A DNA stretch of 64,000 nucleotides, from NCBI GenBank assembly GCA_024276675.1, contig JAJRWT010000063.1, positions 124,001 to 188,000 on the forward strand, given 5' to 3'. The DNA comes from Myxococcota bacterium (GTDB taxonomy: Bacteria; Myxococcota_A; UBA796; JAFGLY01). A program made the translations under genes and the position numbers. The notes beneath the pieces were generated by a model. The model saw only the letters and a program-made list of their open reading frames with translations, had not been told where the DNA came from and did not search any database. Of this stretch, positions 15,086 to 23,706 are shown piece by piece. How positions within the stretch are numbered: position 1 is the stretch's first letter; the number at the start of each line of letters is the position of its first letter.

Positions 15086-17362
15086 ATGCTTGCTCGAAAG
15101 ACGCTCTCGCGTACTCTGCCTCCGGCTCTCCTGCTGGGCTCCAATGCGGCGATAATCCTCCTGGCCCTGTATTTCCGCCAGACGGTCGTGCCAGGCTGGA
15201 AAAAGGGCCCACTCATCGATCCGGCCGCCCCCTACGCTCCGGAAAACGCCACGCTGCTCTTCGCCCTCTCTGCCTGCCTCGCACTGGATGTCTACCTGCT
15301 GTTGGCCTACCTGTGGCACCGGCGCCTGAAGAAACGTTGGTGGGCACCCTGGTTGCTGCTCCTGTCTTCCCTGCTGGTGTCCGAGCTTTTCGTTCGCGCC
15401 TACCTGGCCGTGGACATGGTCACATACTTCCGACCACACCCCACCCTCCACTGGGTGGTCCGCCCCAACCTGCACAACTTCAAAAACCTGAAGGGCGGGG
15501 GCACCATCAGCACCAACCGAGACGGAATGCGCGAAGTGACGGTACCCACGACCAAGGGTCCCGACGAGTTTCGCATCCTGGTTCTTGGAGACTCCTCCAA
15601 CTTCGGCCACGGCGTGGAAGGGAACGAGACGTGGTCGTCGGTCCTGCAGGATTTGCTGAATGAGCGTCACCCCGGACAGCAAATACAGGTACTCAACGGC
15701 TCCTGCCCTGGATGGACCACGTTCCAGGCGGTGGAGTTCATGCGGGAAACCGGCCTCCGCTACCACCCCGATGTCGTGATCGCCGGTTTCAACAACGATC
15801 CCGGCCCCGATTACCTGGGCGACCGCCAGAGGCTCCTCCCGGAAGGGCCGGTTCGCTCTCTCAACGGAACCCTCTTCCATCTCGAAACCTACCTGCTGGC
15901 CAGAGAGGTCGTTCTTTCACTGCTGCGCCGCTACTCCCAGGCAGAGAGCCAGGTCTATTCGGCTCGGAATGCGGGCCAGGAACCCACCTATGGCAACCTT
16001 CCGGAACAGGAGCAGAGCCACCTGGTGCCCAGGGTGCCCCTGGACGAGTTCATCCAAAACCTCCGAACACTGGCGACTCCGGGGCAGGGAACGCTGGGGA
16101 CCCAGGCGGAGCCCTACACATTCGTCTGGATGAACATGCCGGTCAACCGAACACAACCGGAGTTGGTGGAGCGTTACGTAAACCAACAGTACCGAGACAA
16201 CGCCCATCTCCTGGCGAAGGAGCTTGGCTTCCTGGTAATCGACGTGGACAGCGCCTGGCGAACCCAAGACGCCGACGACCTGTTTCTACCCGGGCATGTC
16301 TTCCATCCCAGCGCAAAGGGCCACCGTCGCATAGCGGAGCAGGTGGAACGGTCGCTGTTGGACTCCAACCTGGTCCCAGGGCTGTCGATGATCGGTTCCG
16401 CGCAGCCCGAAAGGCCCCTTCCGCGCATGGCTGCCGGACCATCTCGAACCAACGATGCCCCTTCGGAGCCAGACCACCTGGTGCTGGGCTTTTCCTCGCT
16501 TACCCCGGTCCACGCCCACATCGGCCTGGTGCTCGAGGATCACCCGGAGATAGCCCGGGATCTCGATTTCGACCTTGAACTTCGTGACTACCGCTCCGGC
16601 AGGGCCCAGGGCGAAGACGTGTCCAGAGGCGTCCTGGATGCCTTTTTCACCTGTGAAGTGCCGGCCGTGCAGATGCTACGAAGCCGCCCCGACACCAGGA
16701 TCATCGCTTCGCCCGGCTCTCTGGGCAGAATAGCCGTAGTCGCCAAGTCCTCCAGGACCACCTCGCTCGAAGCTCTGAATGGAAGCAAGGTTGGCCTGGT
16801 TATGGGCTCGACCCCGGCGATGGACTGGAAAACATGGGGTGGAGACATCCAGGCACAGGTCGTGGCACTCAGGACCGAAGAACTCTTTGAAGCCCTTGAA
16901 ACCAACCGGGTGGACGCCATAGCAGGCTGGGATCCCTGGGTGGAGGACTGGCTGGCAAGATCCAATGGTGGCATGAAGATCCTGTCCCAGAGAAGTTTCC
17001 GTTCGGAGCTGGCGGTGAGCATGCCCTGGGCCCAGGTGGAAAACGACCGTGCCTCCAGGCTGGTGCAGATGGTGGCCAGGGCCCTCTCCACGGCGGCAGC
17101 CCACCGTCCCCTCTACGACGAAGCGGTGGCCGACCTGTCCGGCTGGCCCCTGGAAGTGGTAAAGGCTGTGGCGGATCGCAACTCCAACCTTTCAGGCCAA
17201 TCCACGGACATGTCGCTGACCGACCTGGACCGAGACTCCATGGAAAGGGCAATTGCCTTTCTGGGAATCACGGGCGCCACGGCAGAACAGTTTTTTGCTC
17301 CGGAACTACTGGCCGAGCCGCCTCCCCGGGAATCTCAGCCCACAACACCAGGGAAACCCTGA
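15086..17362 (+). CDS. Membrane-anchored SGNH hydrolase fused to a solute-binding-protein-like domain
   Basis: A 758-residue protein from ATG 15086. Residues 10-110 hold three hydrophobic helices. Residues ~160-425 form an SGNH/GDSL hydrolase: VLGDSSNFG with nucleophile S170, an NGSCPGW glycine block, GFNND (Asn block) and HVFHPSAKGH with the catalytic His. Such domains remove or transfer acyl groups on envelope glycans. Residues ~465-735 look like a type-2 periplasmic binding protein of the NMT1/SsuA kind (LGFSSLTPVHAHIGLVLEDH, ALNGSKVGLVMGS, LEALETNRVDAIAGWDP). The fusion is unusual and both halves appear complete. It may couple recognition of a ligand to deacylation or acylation outside the membrane; that is inference. 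A small membrane protein follows after 3 nt. Confidence 0.8.
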   Translation: MLARKTLSRTLPPALLLGSNAAIILLALYFRQTVVPGWKKGPLIDPAAPYAPENATLLFALSACLALDVYLLLAYLWHRRLKKRWWAPWLLLLSSLLVSELFVRAYLAVDMVTYFRPHPTLHWVVRPNLHNFKNLKGGGTISTNRDGMREVTVPTTKGPDEFRILVLGDSSNFGHGVEGNETWSSVLQDLLNERHPGQQIQVLNGSCPGWTTFQAVEFMRETGLRYHPDVVIAGFNNDPGPDYLGDRQRLLPEGPVRSLNGTLFHLETYLLAREVVLSLLRRYSQAESQVYSARNAGQEPTYGNLPEQEQSHLVPRVPLDEFIQNLRTLATPGQGTLGTQAEPYTFVWMNMPVNRTQPELVERYVNQQYRDNAHLLAKELGFLVIDVDSAWRTQDADDLFLPGHVFHPSAKGHRRIAEQVERSLLDSNLVPGLSMIGSAQPERPLPRMAAGPSRTNDAPSEPDHLVLGFSSLTPVHAHIGLVLEDHPEIARDLDFDLELRDYRSGRAQGEDVSRGVLDAFFTCEVPAVQMLRSRPDTRIIASPGSLGRIAVVAKSSRTTSLEALNGSKVGLVMGSTPAMDWKTWGGDIQAQVVALRTEELFEALETNRVDAIAGWDPWVEDWLARSNGGMKILSQRSFRSELAVSMPWAQVENDRASRLVQMVARALSTAAAHRPLYDEAVADLSGWPLEVVKAVADRNSNLSGQSTDMSLTDLDRDSMERAIAFLGITGATAEQFFAPELLAEPPPRESQPTTPGKP

Positions 17363-17365
17363 CCC

Positions 17366-17869
17366 ATGGAACCAGGCAGCGCCCTGTGGAGAACACTCCG
17401 CGCCCTGAAACCAACGGAACCCGGAAGAGCGGTACTCCTGCTGGCGTGGTCCGTGTGGGTCTGGTGGGCGGTGCTTCCCGAATGGAGCGGTCGTCGAGCC
17501 GACCCCCAGAGAACCATCGACCGAACCAGGCTCAGACTCGACTACGAAGCATCCTACGGTGCCGGCTGGCTGACCCGGCACCTTCGCTCCCAGGGCCGCC
17601 TGCCAACAGACATTCCAGCCAATCCATCGGCGGCGGGCAACCGAAAGGTCATCCCATATTGCCCATCACCGGGTGATCCGCTCATCTCCAACCTGGCCGA
17701 CTGGGCCATATGCGAGAGGGAAAAGAAGGTCCGGGCGCTGGCACGGGATCATTCCCTGGAGATCCCCGATGGCGGCTGGAGCACGGAATCTCTCTTTCCC
17801 GACATTCCACCTCTCATCGGCCCTCCCCTGCCTGCGGACCCCGGCACCCCTGCCCACGGGAATCCCTGA
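17366..17869 (+). CDS. Hypothetical single-span membrane protein
   Basis: A 167-residue protein beginning 3 nt after the SGNH-fusion stop, so almost surely in the same transcript. It has a basic N-terminus, one Trp-rich membrane helix (residues ~21-40, AVLLLAWSVWVWWAVLPEW), then a soluble Arg/Pro-rich domain (TIDRTRLRLDYEASYGAGWL, ADWAICEREKKVRALARD). No family is recognised. Position and topology suggest a partner of the SGNH-fusion protein on the periplasmic side. Confidence 0.6.
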   Translation: MEPGSALWRTLRALKPTEPGRAVLLLAWSVWVWWAVLPEWSGRRADPQRTIDRTRLRLDYEASYGAGWLTRHLRSQGRLPTDIPANPSAAGNRKVIPYCPSPGDPLISNLADWAICEREKKVRALARDHSLEIPDGGWSTESLFPDIPPLIGPPLPADPGTPAHGNP

Positions 17870-17893
17870 AGCACCGCAGGGATGGGCTCCGGT

Positions 17894-19240
17894 TCAAGGG
17901 CCGGTGTAGCCCATGGGCAGCTCGGATTCCTGGAATGGCATGTCCCTTGGGAGCGGAATCACCGCGTAGAAGTCGGGAGTTCGCAACACATCGCCCAGAT
18001 GTACGGCATCGGGGTAGGTGTACCCGGTGCTGATCCTGGCTCCCGAAGAGAACACCCTGTCATCCAGCCACATGGTCCCGGGCGGTGGATTCCACGCGCC
18101 CACGTGGACCGCCACCCATCCTGTCATGAGCAACAGCGCCACGGCCCCCACCGTGGACCAGACGAGCCAGCGCAGGAGCCGTGGTAGCAACGTGACCCAC
18201 GCAAGCGCCAGAACCGAAGCCGCGGGCGCCATGCCCAGCAGGTAGCGGGCCTCCTTGTTGTCGGACAGGTTGATGAGCAGGAAGGCCAACAACAACGATG
18301 CCATGACGGGCGCCAGGCTACGGCGCAGATCCGCACGCCAGGACGAAAACAACCATCCGGCCAGCAGCAGGTGGAGCCAGCTCCTGGGAAGTATTCTGCC
18401 CATGGCCCAGGGATAGTAGAGCCACCCGGCCAGGCTGTTGGCTGCGGGATCGCCTTCGGCCACTCCGCCTTCCGTCGAGAAACTGGCGATTCCTATGAGA
18501 ACCCGGTCCAGGTGCGTGACGTACCATGTGCCGGCGAGCCAGGTGGCTGCGATGGCTGCCGCCCCCAGGGACAGGGGTACCACGAGCGATGGGAGACGCC
18601 GTGCCATGAAGACCAGAAGCAGAGACGTCAAGGCCAGCAGGTGCCACCAAGGGGTCAACGAGTCATGGGAGATCAGGCTCCCGATCACGGGAACAGGTGG
18701 CTTGAAGCTATGACTCAACCATTCTGATAGCCATGTGCCCAGTGCGGACAAAAGCAGCGCCGAAGAGATCAGAAGCAACAACGCCACAGTAGAAGCCAGC
18801 ATGGGCCGCTTGCGACCAAGTCCGGCCAACCACGCGGCAAGAACCCAGATGAAGGCCCCCAGCAGGTAGATGCCTGCTATGAACTTGGCCAACAGCGCAA
18901 GTCCGAAGGCCAGCCCGCACAACAAAGCCCACCAGGGGCGAGTGAAGCCCCGGGATCCTACCAGTGCCCACAGGCAGAGCGCCACCATCGCGGTCATGGG
19001 CAGGTCCAGGAGGAACTTGTGCGACAGAGAGAGCACCAGCGGCCAACCGGCCACCATTACCGCCGAGCCCAGACCAGGCCCGGGGCCGCCAATGGCGTTT
19101 CCCAGCCCGTAGGTGGCCAGAACCAGGACAAACAACCAGGGCCCGATGGACAGAGCGGCGGCATCGAAGGAGAATCCGCCCTGGAGAAGCGACGAGAGGG
19201 CTGCTCCCAGGTGGACCAGTGGGGGGAAGGCGGTTTCCAT
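17894..19240 (-). CDS. GT-C-type membrane protein, main open frame downstream of an in-frame TAG
   Basis: A 448-residue open frame with about ten membrane helices (WLFVLVLATYGLGNAIGG, ALLCGLAFGLALLAKFIAGI, APAASVLALAWVTLLPRLL) and a short C-terminal soluble part. The pattern is that of ArnT/PMT-like (GT39/GT83) glycosyltransferases: the loop ETAFPPLVHLGAALSSLL corresponds to the segment that normally follows helix 1 and its catalytic acidic residues. Those N-terminal parts are encoded just upstream in the same frame, behind a TAG codon at 19283-19285. As written, the protein would begin at ATG 19240 without helix 1, so the product is probably inactive unless the stop is suppressed or is a sequence error. 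Confidence 0.65.
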   Translation of the reverse strand: METAFPPLVHLGAALSSLLQGGFSFDAAALSIGPWLFVLVLATYGLGNAIGGPGPGLGSAVMVAGWPLVLSLSHKFLLDLPMTAMVALCLWALVGSRGFTRPWWALLCGLAFGLALLAKFIAGIYLLGAFIWVLAAWLAGLGRKRPMLASTVALLLLISSALLLSALGTWLSEWLSHSFKPPVPVIGSLISHDSLTPWWHLLALTSLLLVFMARRLPSLVVPLSLGAAAIAATWLAGTWYVTHLDRVLIGIASFSTEGGVAEGDPAANSLAGWLYYPWAMGRILPRSWLHLLLAGWLFSSWRADLRRSLAPVMASLLLAFLLINLSDNKEARYLLGMAPAASVLALAWVTLLPRLLRWLVWSTVGAVALLLMTGWVAVHVGAWNPPPGTMWLDDRVFSSGARISTGYTYPDAVHLGDVLRTPDFYAVIPLPRDMPFQESELPMGYTGP

Positions 19241-19282
19241 GGAATGAAGGCGCTCCAGCAGGCTCGCGAAGCCCCCCTCGTG

Positions 19283-19510
19283 CTACGCCCGGTAGAGCGC
19301 CTCGGCCTTGGTGATGTGGTGCCAGTCATCCGAGTCGGGAGGGCCCTGGTCCCAGAGAATCCACAGTGCTTGCAGCACCCAGGACGACAAGGCCAGGAGC
19401 AGGGCCAGGATGGCGGGCAGAGGCGAAGCCCCGGCATGCCCACCAGGCCTGCCGTCCAAGCCGCCCTCCCGGTGTTGGTCCCGTTCAGTCCCGCTCGTTC
19501 CCCGGCTCAT
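19283..19510 (-). pseudogene. N-terminal fragment of the GT-C gene at 17894-19510
   Basis: A 75-codon open frame from ATG 19510: a polar head, one membrane helix (LPAILALLLALSSWVLQALW) and the loop DQGPPDSDDWHHITKAEALY, which carries the acidic residues expected after helix 1 of a GT-C enzyme. It then meets TAG (19283-19285). The same frame continues without another stop as HEGGFASLLERLHSMETAFP into the main part. The ATG overlaps the end of the upstream GT-C gene by 26 nt. Together the pieces would give a normal ~538-residue protein. Confidence 0.7.
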
Positions 19511-21332
19511 TCCGGTCCTCCTGCCGCTGGTTCTCCAAAAGCTCCTGTACAGGCCGTTCCCTGGGCACGGCGAGCAGGTGCGCCAGCAGTCCCCCGGAAT
19601 GTACCGTGGTCAGCACGGAGGCACGTTCCAGGATCCACTCATCCATGGCCCGCCTCAAAGTGCCGATCTCCAGCTCCGAGTCCTTCTCTACCACCACGTA
19701 GGGAATGGGACCTTCACCCTTGCACTCCCTTGCCACGAGATCCAGGCAATCTTCGTAGGCAACCTGGTCCGCCCTGAAGGGACAGGGCATGAGTGGACAG
19801 AGCGCCCTCCCGGCAAACGCGTTTATCTCCCTGACCGGGCAGACAGCGCCTCCCCCTCCGGGGAAAAACTCGCGCATGCTCAGTCCCATTTCCCGCACCG
19901 CAAGATCCCTGGCCCTGGGAGCCAACGGAGCCCTGTGACTCCAGTTCTCCTTCACCGTTCCCAAGCCCAGCAACAGGCAGGGCAGGGCCGCCAACAGACC
20001 CTTGCCCCGCAGCCCGGCCATCCGGAAAACCAGCCATTCCGCTCCCGCCCCAATGCTGGCCGCAGCCCTGCTCCACAACAGGATGACGAACGGGAGCAGG
20101 TTGTAGGAATAGCGCTCGGGGGCTCCGGCAGCGGCCAACAGTGGAAGCGGGACCAGGCAGGCCAGGAGTACGACACCACAGCGAAGGTCCGTCGTGCGCA
20201 GCCATTCCACGACGTTCCAGTCCTCGATGCTGCCGCGCATGGTCGGCGCATGGACCTCCGGCGTTGCGCGGTGGGTTCGGCCCGCACGACCGGCCCTTCG
20301 GCCCGAGCTTTCCCGACGGCTCCTTGGGGCAGAGTCGACACCAGCACGGCCCAGGCCCACTCCCAGCACTCCCAGCCAGGGCAGGGCCAGCGCCAGCCAC
20401 CATGGAAGGAACCATGGGCGGAGGGCCACTGTCACCGTACCCACCGCTCGCTCCATGGCACCCCCCAGTCCGGCCCGAAAAGTTGACATGGCCGCGGGAC
20501 TCAAGCCCCCTGTCCCAACTCCGCTGGCTGCGCCCGGAGCCACGCCCTCGGAGAGCGATCTCCACAATCCGTCAACCGATGGCAGGTGGAACATCATGGC
20601 CACCGGCACCGACAGCATGGCCACCCCCAGGAGAAAAAGCAGCAGACGGGAGAGCGCCGAGAGCAACCCGTCGGAATAAAGCAGGACAAGAAGCAGGGTG
20701 GGGAACAGGTACGGGATGCTGGTGTAATGACACAGCGATGCTCCCGCCGCCACCAGGCCGGCGGGCAGGGCCCAGGCGCGCCCCTTCATGGTGGGCAGAA
20801 GCAGTGACAGCGGAAGCATCAACGCAACCAGAGGATCAACCCCGTATCGCCTGGAAGCCTCCCACAACTCGGGGCACGAGGCGCCCATGAGGGCCGCGGC
20901 CATGCCCACGGCAGGTCCTCCCATGGATCGCCCCAACAGGTAGAGTACCAGGGGCAGAAGCAGGTGGGAGACATGGTTCACCAGGTGGCCCGCCAGGGCC
21001 ACGTCATCTTCCCAGGCCAGGACCAGGGCCGTGACGGAAGGCCAGGTGGGCATCCGGTGGAGGTCGACGTCGCCGGGGCGCCCATCTCGCACCTGCGATG
21101 CAGCCACCGCCCACTCACCGGCATCGGGTCCGTCCAGAACGAGATCTGCCGGAGTGGCCCAGAAAGGGATGGCGGAGTTTATGTAGAAGGTGTCTTCGAC
21201 GGCCAGGCGAGGCCACATGGCCAGACCCACCAGGAGCAGCAAAAAAATGGCCAGCCCATCCAGGTATGCACCACGCCGGCTCACCCCGGGTTTCAAGTCT
21301 CTCGTGCCGGGGTTCGCAGGGGAAAAACTCAT
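19485..21332 (-). CDS. GT-C-type polytopic membrane protein
   Basis: A 615-residue protein with about 10 membrane helices across residues ~20-480 (LDGLAIFLLLLVGLAMWP, GHLVNHVSHLLLPLVLYLLG, ALPCLLLGLGTVKENW) and a soluble C-terminus with several Cys (GGAVCPVREINAFAGRALCP, YEDCLDLVARECKGEG). Acidic residues follow helix 1 (LAVEDTFYINSA), as in GT-C glycosyltransferases. ATG 21332 has AGGA just upstream and precedes helix 1; upstream open sequence is antisense. It overlaps the next gene's N-terminal fragment. The cysteine-bearing tail suggests disulfides in the periplasm. Substrate unknown. Confidence 0.7.
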   Translation of the reverse strand: MSFSPANPGTRDLKPGVSRRGAYLDGLAIFLLLLVGLAMWPRLAVEDTFYINSAIPFWATPADLVLDGPDAGEWAVAASQVRDGRPGDVDLHRMPTWPSVTALVLAWEDDVALAGHLVNHVSHLLLPLVLYLLGRSMGGPAVGMAAALMGASCPELWEASRRYGVDPLVALMLPLSLLLPTMKGRAWALPAGLVAAGASLCHYTSIPYLFPTLLLVLLYSDGLLSALSRLLLFLLGVAMLSVPVAMMFHLPSVDGLWRSLSEGVAPGAASGVGTGGLSPAAMSTFRAGLGGAMERAVGTVTVALRPWFLPWWLALALPWLGVLGVGLGRAGVDSAPRSRRESSGRRAGRAGRTHRATPEVHAPTMRGSIEDWNVVEWLRTTDLRCGVVLLACLVPLPLLAAAGAPERYSYNLLPFVILLWSRAAASIGAGAEWLVFRMAGLRGKGLLAALPCLLLGLGTVKENWSHRAPLAPRARDLAVREMGLSMREFFPGGGGAVCPVREINAFAGRALCPLMPCPFRADQVAYEDCLDLVARECKGEGPIPYVVVEKDSELEIGTLRRAMDEWILERASVLTTVHSGGLLAHLLAVPRERPVQELLENQRQEDRNEPGNERD

Positions 21333-21503
21333 TCTTCCTGGTACCGATCCTTCCCACTCGACTGTGTTGCTCGTCGCTCGTACATTCAGGATATACCTCG
21401 CTCCTTGCGCCTTGCCAGGCAGGCCCCGATGCTCCCCCGGCTCGGGGGACCTGTTCTCCAGGAATCTCCACCACGCCCAGACCATGGATGCCAGTACAGG
21501 CCG

Positions 21504-23597
21504 ATGCTGAACACAGTGCTTCTGCTCGCTCTCGTGGCCCCTCCCACCGGGGCATGGGAATTCAACACCTGGGTCGAGATGGGCCCGGAGAGAGGCCATG
21601 TCCTGGACATGGCCGTTGGACCGGGTCGGATCTCGGCGGCCACGCGGGCCGGCGTGTTGAGCACGACATCGGACCTCGGGAATTGGAACCGGGACCCGGC
21701 CTTCCCTCCAGAGGTACGCAGGCTTGCCTACTGCCCCGATGGTTCTGCCAGGGCAGCCACCCTTGGCCGACTCTGGACAGTCGACATCGACGAAGCCCGG
21801 GCCAGCGTAATGGTGGACCTGGGCGATGCCACCACCGCCGTGGACCTGCTCTGCACCCGTTCGGGAACCACCATCGCCGCGCTGCGGGGCCGGAACCCGG
21901 GCCTGATGCGTGTCGCCAGCGGCCTTCCTTCGATGGTTGTCTCCGCCGTGGATCCATGGACACTCGAATCCCAGGGAACATCCATCTGGCTGGGGACCCT
22001 GGACAGCGGTCTCTGGCGCTCCGACGACGACGGGCTCTCATTCGACAAGGTCATGGACGACAGCCCAATATCCGCCCTTGGGATGAGCGAGAACGGACTG
22101 TGGCTGGGCACCGGGGATGGCCGAATCCAGCACCCGGAATCACCCGGGGCCATTGCCCGGGTTGCCGGAGCCGTGGTCACATCCATGAGCCCCTTTTCCG
22201 GCGGTATGCTCCTTGCCGTCCGCGATCTCAACAGCCAGCGCGATACGCTGTACACTCTCGCGGGCTCAAACCTGAGGGCCCTCTACATGGGCCCCGTAGA
22301 CCATGACTCCCCTTCCATCACCATCACGGGGACCTGGTCGCTTCCCGGCCAGGGAGTCCTGGTGGGCAGCTTCCGTCGCGGCCCCCTGCTCTTTGACGGC
22401 CAGTCCCTGAGCCCCCGGAGAAACGGTTTTCGTGCCACCATCACCGGCGATGCCGCCGTGGATTCCCGTGGAAGGATCCTCCTGGCGCTCATGGGAACGG
22501 GAGTCTACCTCTCCAGCGACGATGCCAGGACATGGCTGCCCCAACACGGTCGCGGGGGGCCGGTGACAGACTCCGTGGCAGTCGCCGTCACATCCGACGG
22601 CTTCCTCGTGGCAGACTTCGAAGGTCTCGTACACCTGGGTTCGGACCAGAAGTGGCAACGCCACTCTTTTCCATCTTCTCCAGAGGCCGGCCGGCGGATG
22701 GAACTCAGCGACGTAGCCGTGGACCGGAAGGGCAGGTGGTGGGCTCTCGACCGGCGAGGCGGGCTATGGCTCGTGGACCCTGCCGGCAACTGGACAAAAT
22801 GCCGAACGAAAGGTGGCTTGTCTCTGGAGGGTAGTGGTCCCCACCTGCTGCTGGCCACGGGCAGGGGCCTGCTCCAGGCCGGGGAATGCCAGGAGTCCTG
22901 GGCCCCCATCTCTCCCACCTGGGAAGAGGGCTACAGACCCCGAGCCTCTCGGGCCGACGGCGGCTGGGTGGCGGTGCCCGGCTCGCTCTGGAAGGAAGGA
23001 ACCATGGTGTCCTCTCTTCCCCGGGGCAGCGTGGCGGCCATGCAGGGAAACGCCCGGGGCTGCGTCTTGGCAATGGCCGACGGCGCCGTCCTGGACTGTG
23101 CCCAGGGTTGCAGCCCCATGCCTGTACTCCCGGAGCGGCCCGTGGCCCTGGGGCGTTTCAACGACGGAAGACTCTGGGCAGCCGAATCCAGGGGCACCTT
23201 CCTGCTGTCCGGACAGGGGGAACCGCCTTCTTCCTGGTCAGCTCTCAAGGTCTCCCTAGCCTCTCCCACAGACCTGGTGTCACTGGAACGTGCCCCGTGG
23301 AACAGAGAAGGACAGGCGATTGCCGGTCCCAAGGCCCCGGAACACCGCCCCGCGGGAGCCGGGCAGGCAGCACCGGTACACAGAGATCCCGGGCCTGCCG
23401 CCTGGACCGCGCTGGGCAACTCCCCCTCCGATGCAGCAGCCCGGTCCGTCGGAGCCGACCCCGAGGCGAGCAACGCGTCACAAGAACCCGGAAGCTCTCG
23501 TCTGTTTCTACTTGTTGGGCTCCCCGCGGCCCTTGTCCTGCTGCTCTTGCTCCTCCGCCGAAACTTTCGGCGTGACCCGCCTCGACGAAGGCCGTGA
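21504..23597 (+). CDS. Exported Asp-box beta-propeller protein with C-terminal membrane anchor
   Basis: A 697-residue protein. A signal peptide (MLNTVLLLALVAPPTGAW) is followed by ~560 residues of repeated beta-propeller blades. Several blades carry Asp-box-like turns, for example LWRSDDDGLSFDKV and VYLSSDDARTWLPQ, as in sialidase/BNR and sortilin-type propellers. A Pro/Ala/Ser linker leads to a C-terminal helix (LFLLVGLPAALVLLLLLLRR) with a basic cytoplasmic tail. It would sit in the periplasm, anchored at its C-terminus. It is divergent from the GT-C gene at 19485-21332, with about 170 nt between starts. Propellers of this kind commonly act as binding scaffolds; enzymatic sialidase residues are not evident. 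Confidence 0.7.
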   Translation: MLNTVLLLALVAPPTGAWEFNTWVEMGPERGHVLDMAVGPGRISAATRAGVLSTTSDLGNWNRDPAFPPEVRRLAYCPDGSARAATLGRLWTVDIDEARASVMVDLGDATTAVDLLCTRSGTTIAALRGRNPGLMRVASGLPSMVVSAVDPWTLESQGTSIWLGTLDSGLWRSDDDGLSFDKVMDDSPISALGMSENGLWLGTGDGRIQHPESPGAIARVAGAVVTSMSPFSGGMLLAVRDLNSQRDTLYTLAGSNLRALYMGPVDHDSPSITITGTWSLPGQGVLVGSFRRGPLLFDGQSLSPRRNGFRATITGDAAVDSRGRILLALMGTGVYLSSDDARTWLPQHGRGGPVTDSVAVAVTSDGFLVADFEGLVHLGSDQKWQRHSFPSSPEAGRRMELSDVAVDRKGRWWALDRRGGLWLVDPAGNWTKCRTKGGLSLEGSGPHLLLATGRGLLQAGECQESWAPISPTWEEGYRPRASRADGGWVAVPGSLWKEGTMVSSLPRGSVAAMQGNARGCVLAMADGAVLDCAQGCSPMPVLPERPVALGRFNDGRLWAAESRGTFLLSGQGEPPSSWSALKVSLASPTDLVSLERAPWNREGQAIAGPKAPEHRPAGAGQAAPVHRDPGPAAWTALGNSPSDAAARSVGADPEASNASQEPGSSRLFLLVGLPAALVLLLLLLRRNFRRDPPRRRP

Positions 23598-23706
23598 CAC
23601 CGGCGGCACCCCGCGCCCACAACCGGCCCAGAGTCCCTGCCGTAGACACCGGAAGGACCCTCGAAAGCCACTCGCTCCCGCCAGGTCCGCCCACTCCATG
23701 CAGGAA

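Noticed and set aside
14942..15880. Long minus-strand open frame extending the GT-C gene at 13112-14941 to 922 codons
   Set aside because: It lies antisense to the SGNH-fusion gene, has no signal, domain or helix pattern of its own, and the real GT-C N-terminus (helix 1) starts at 14941.
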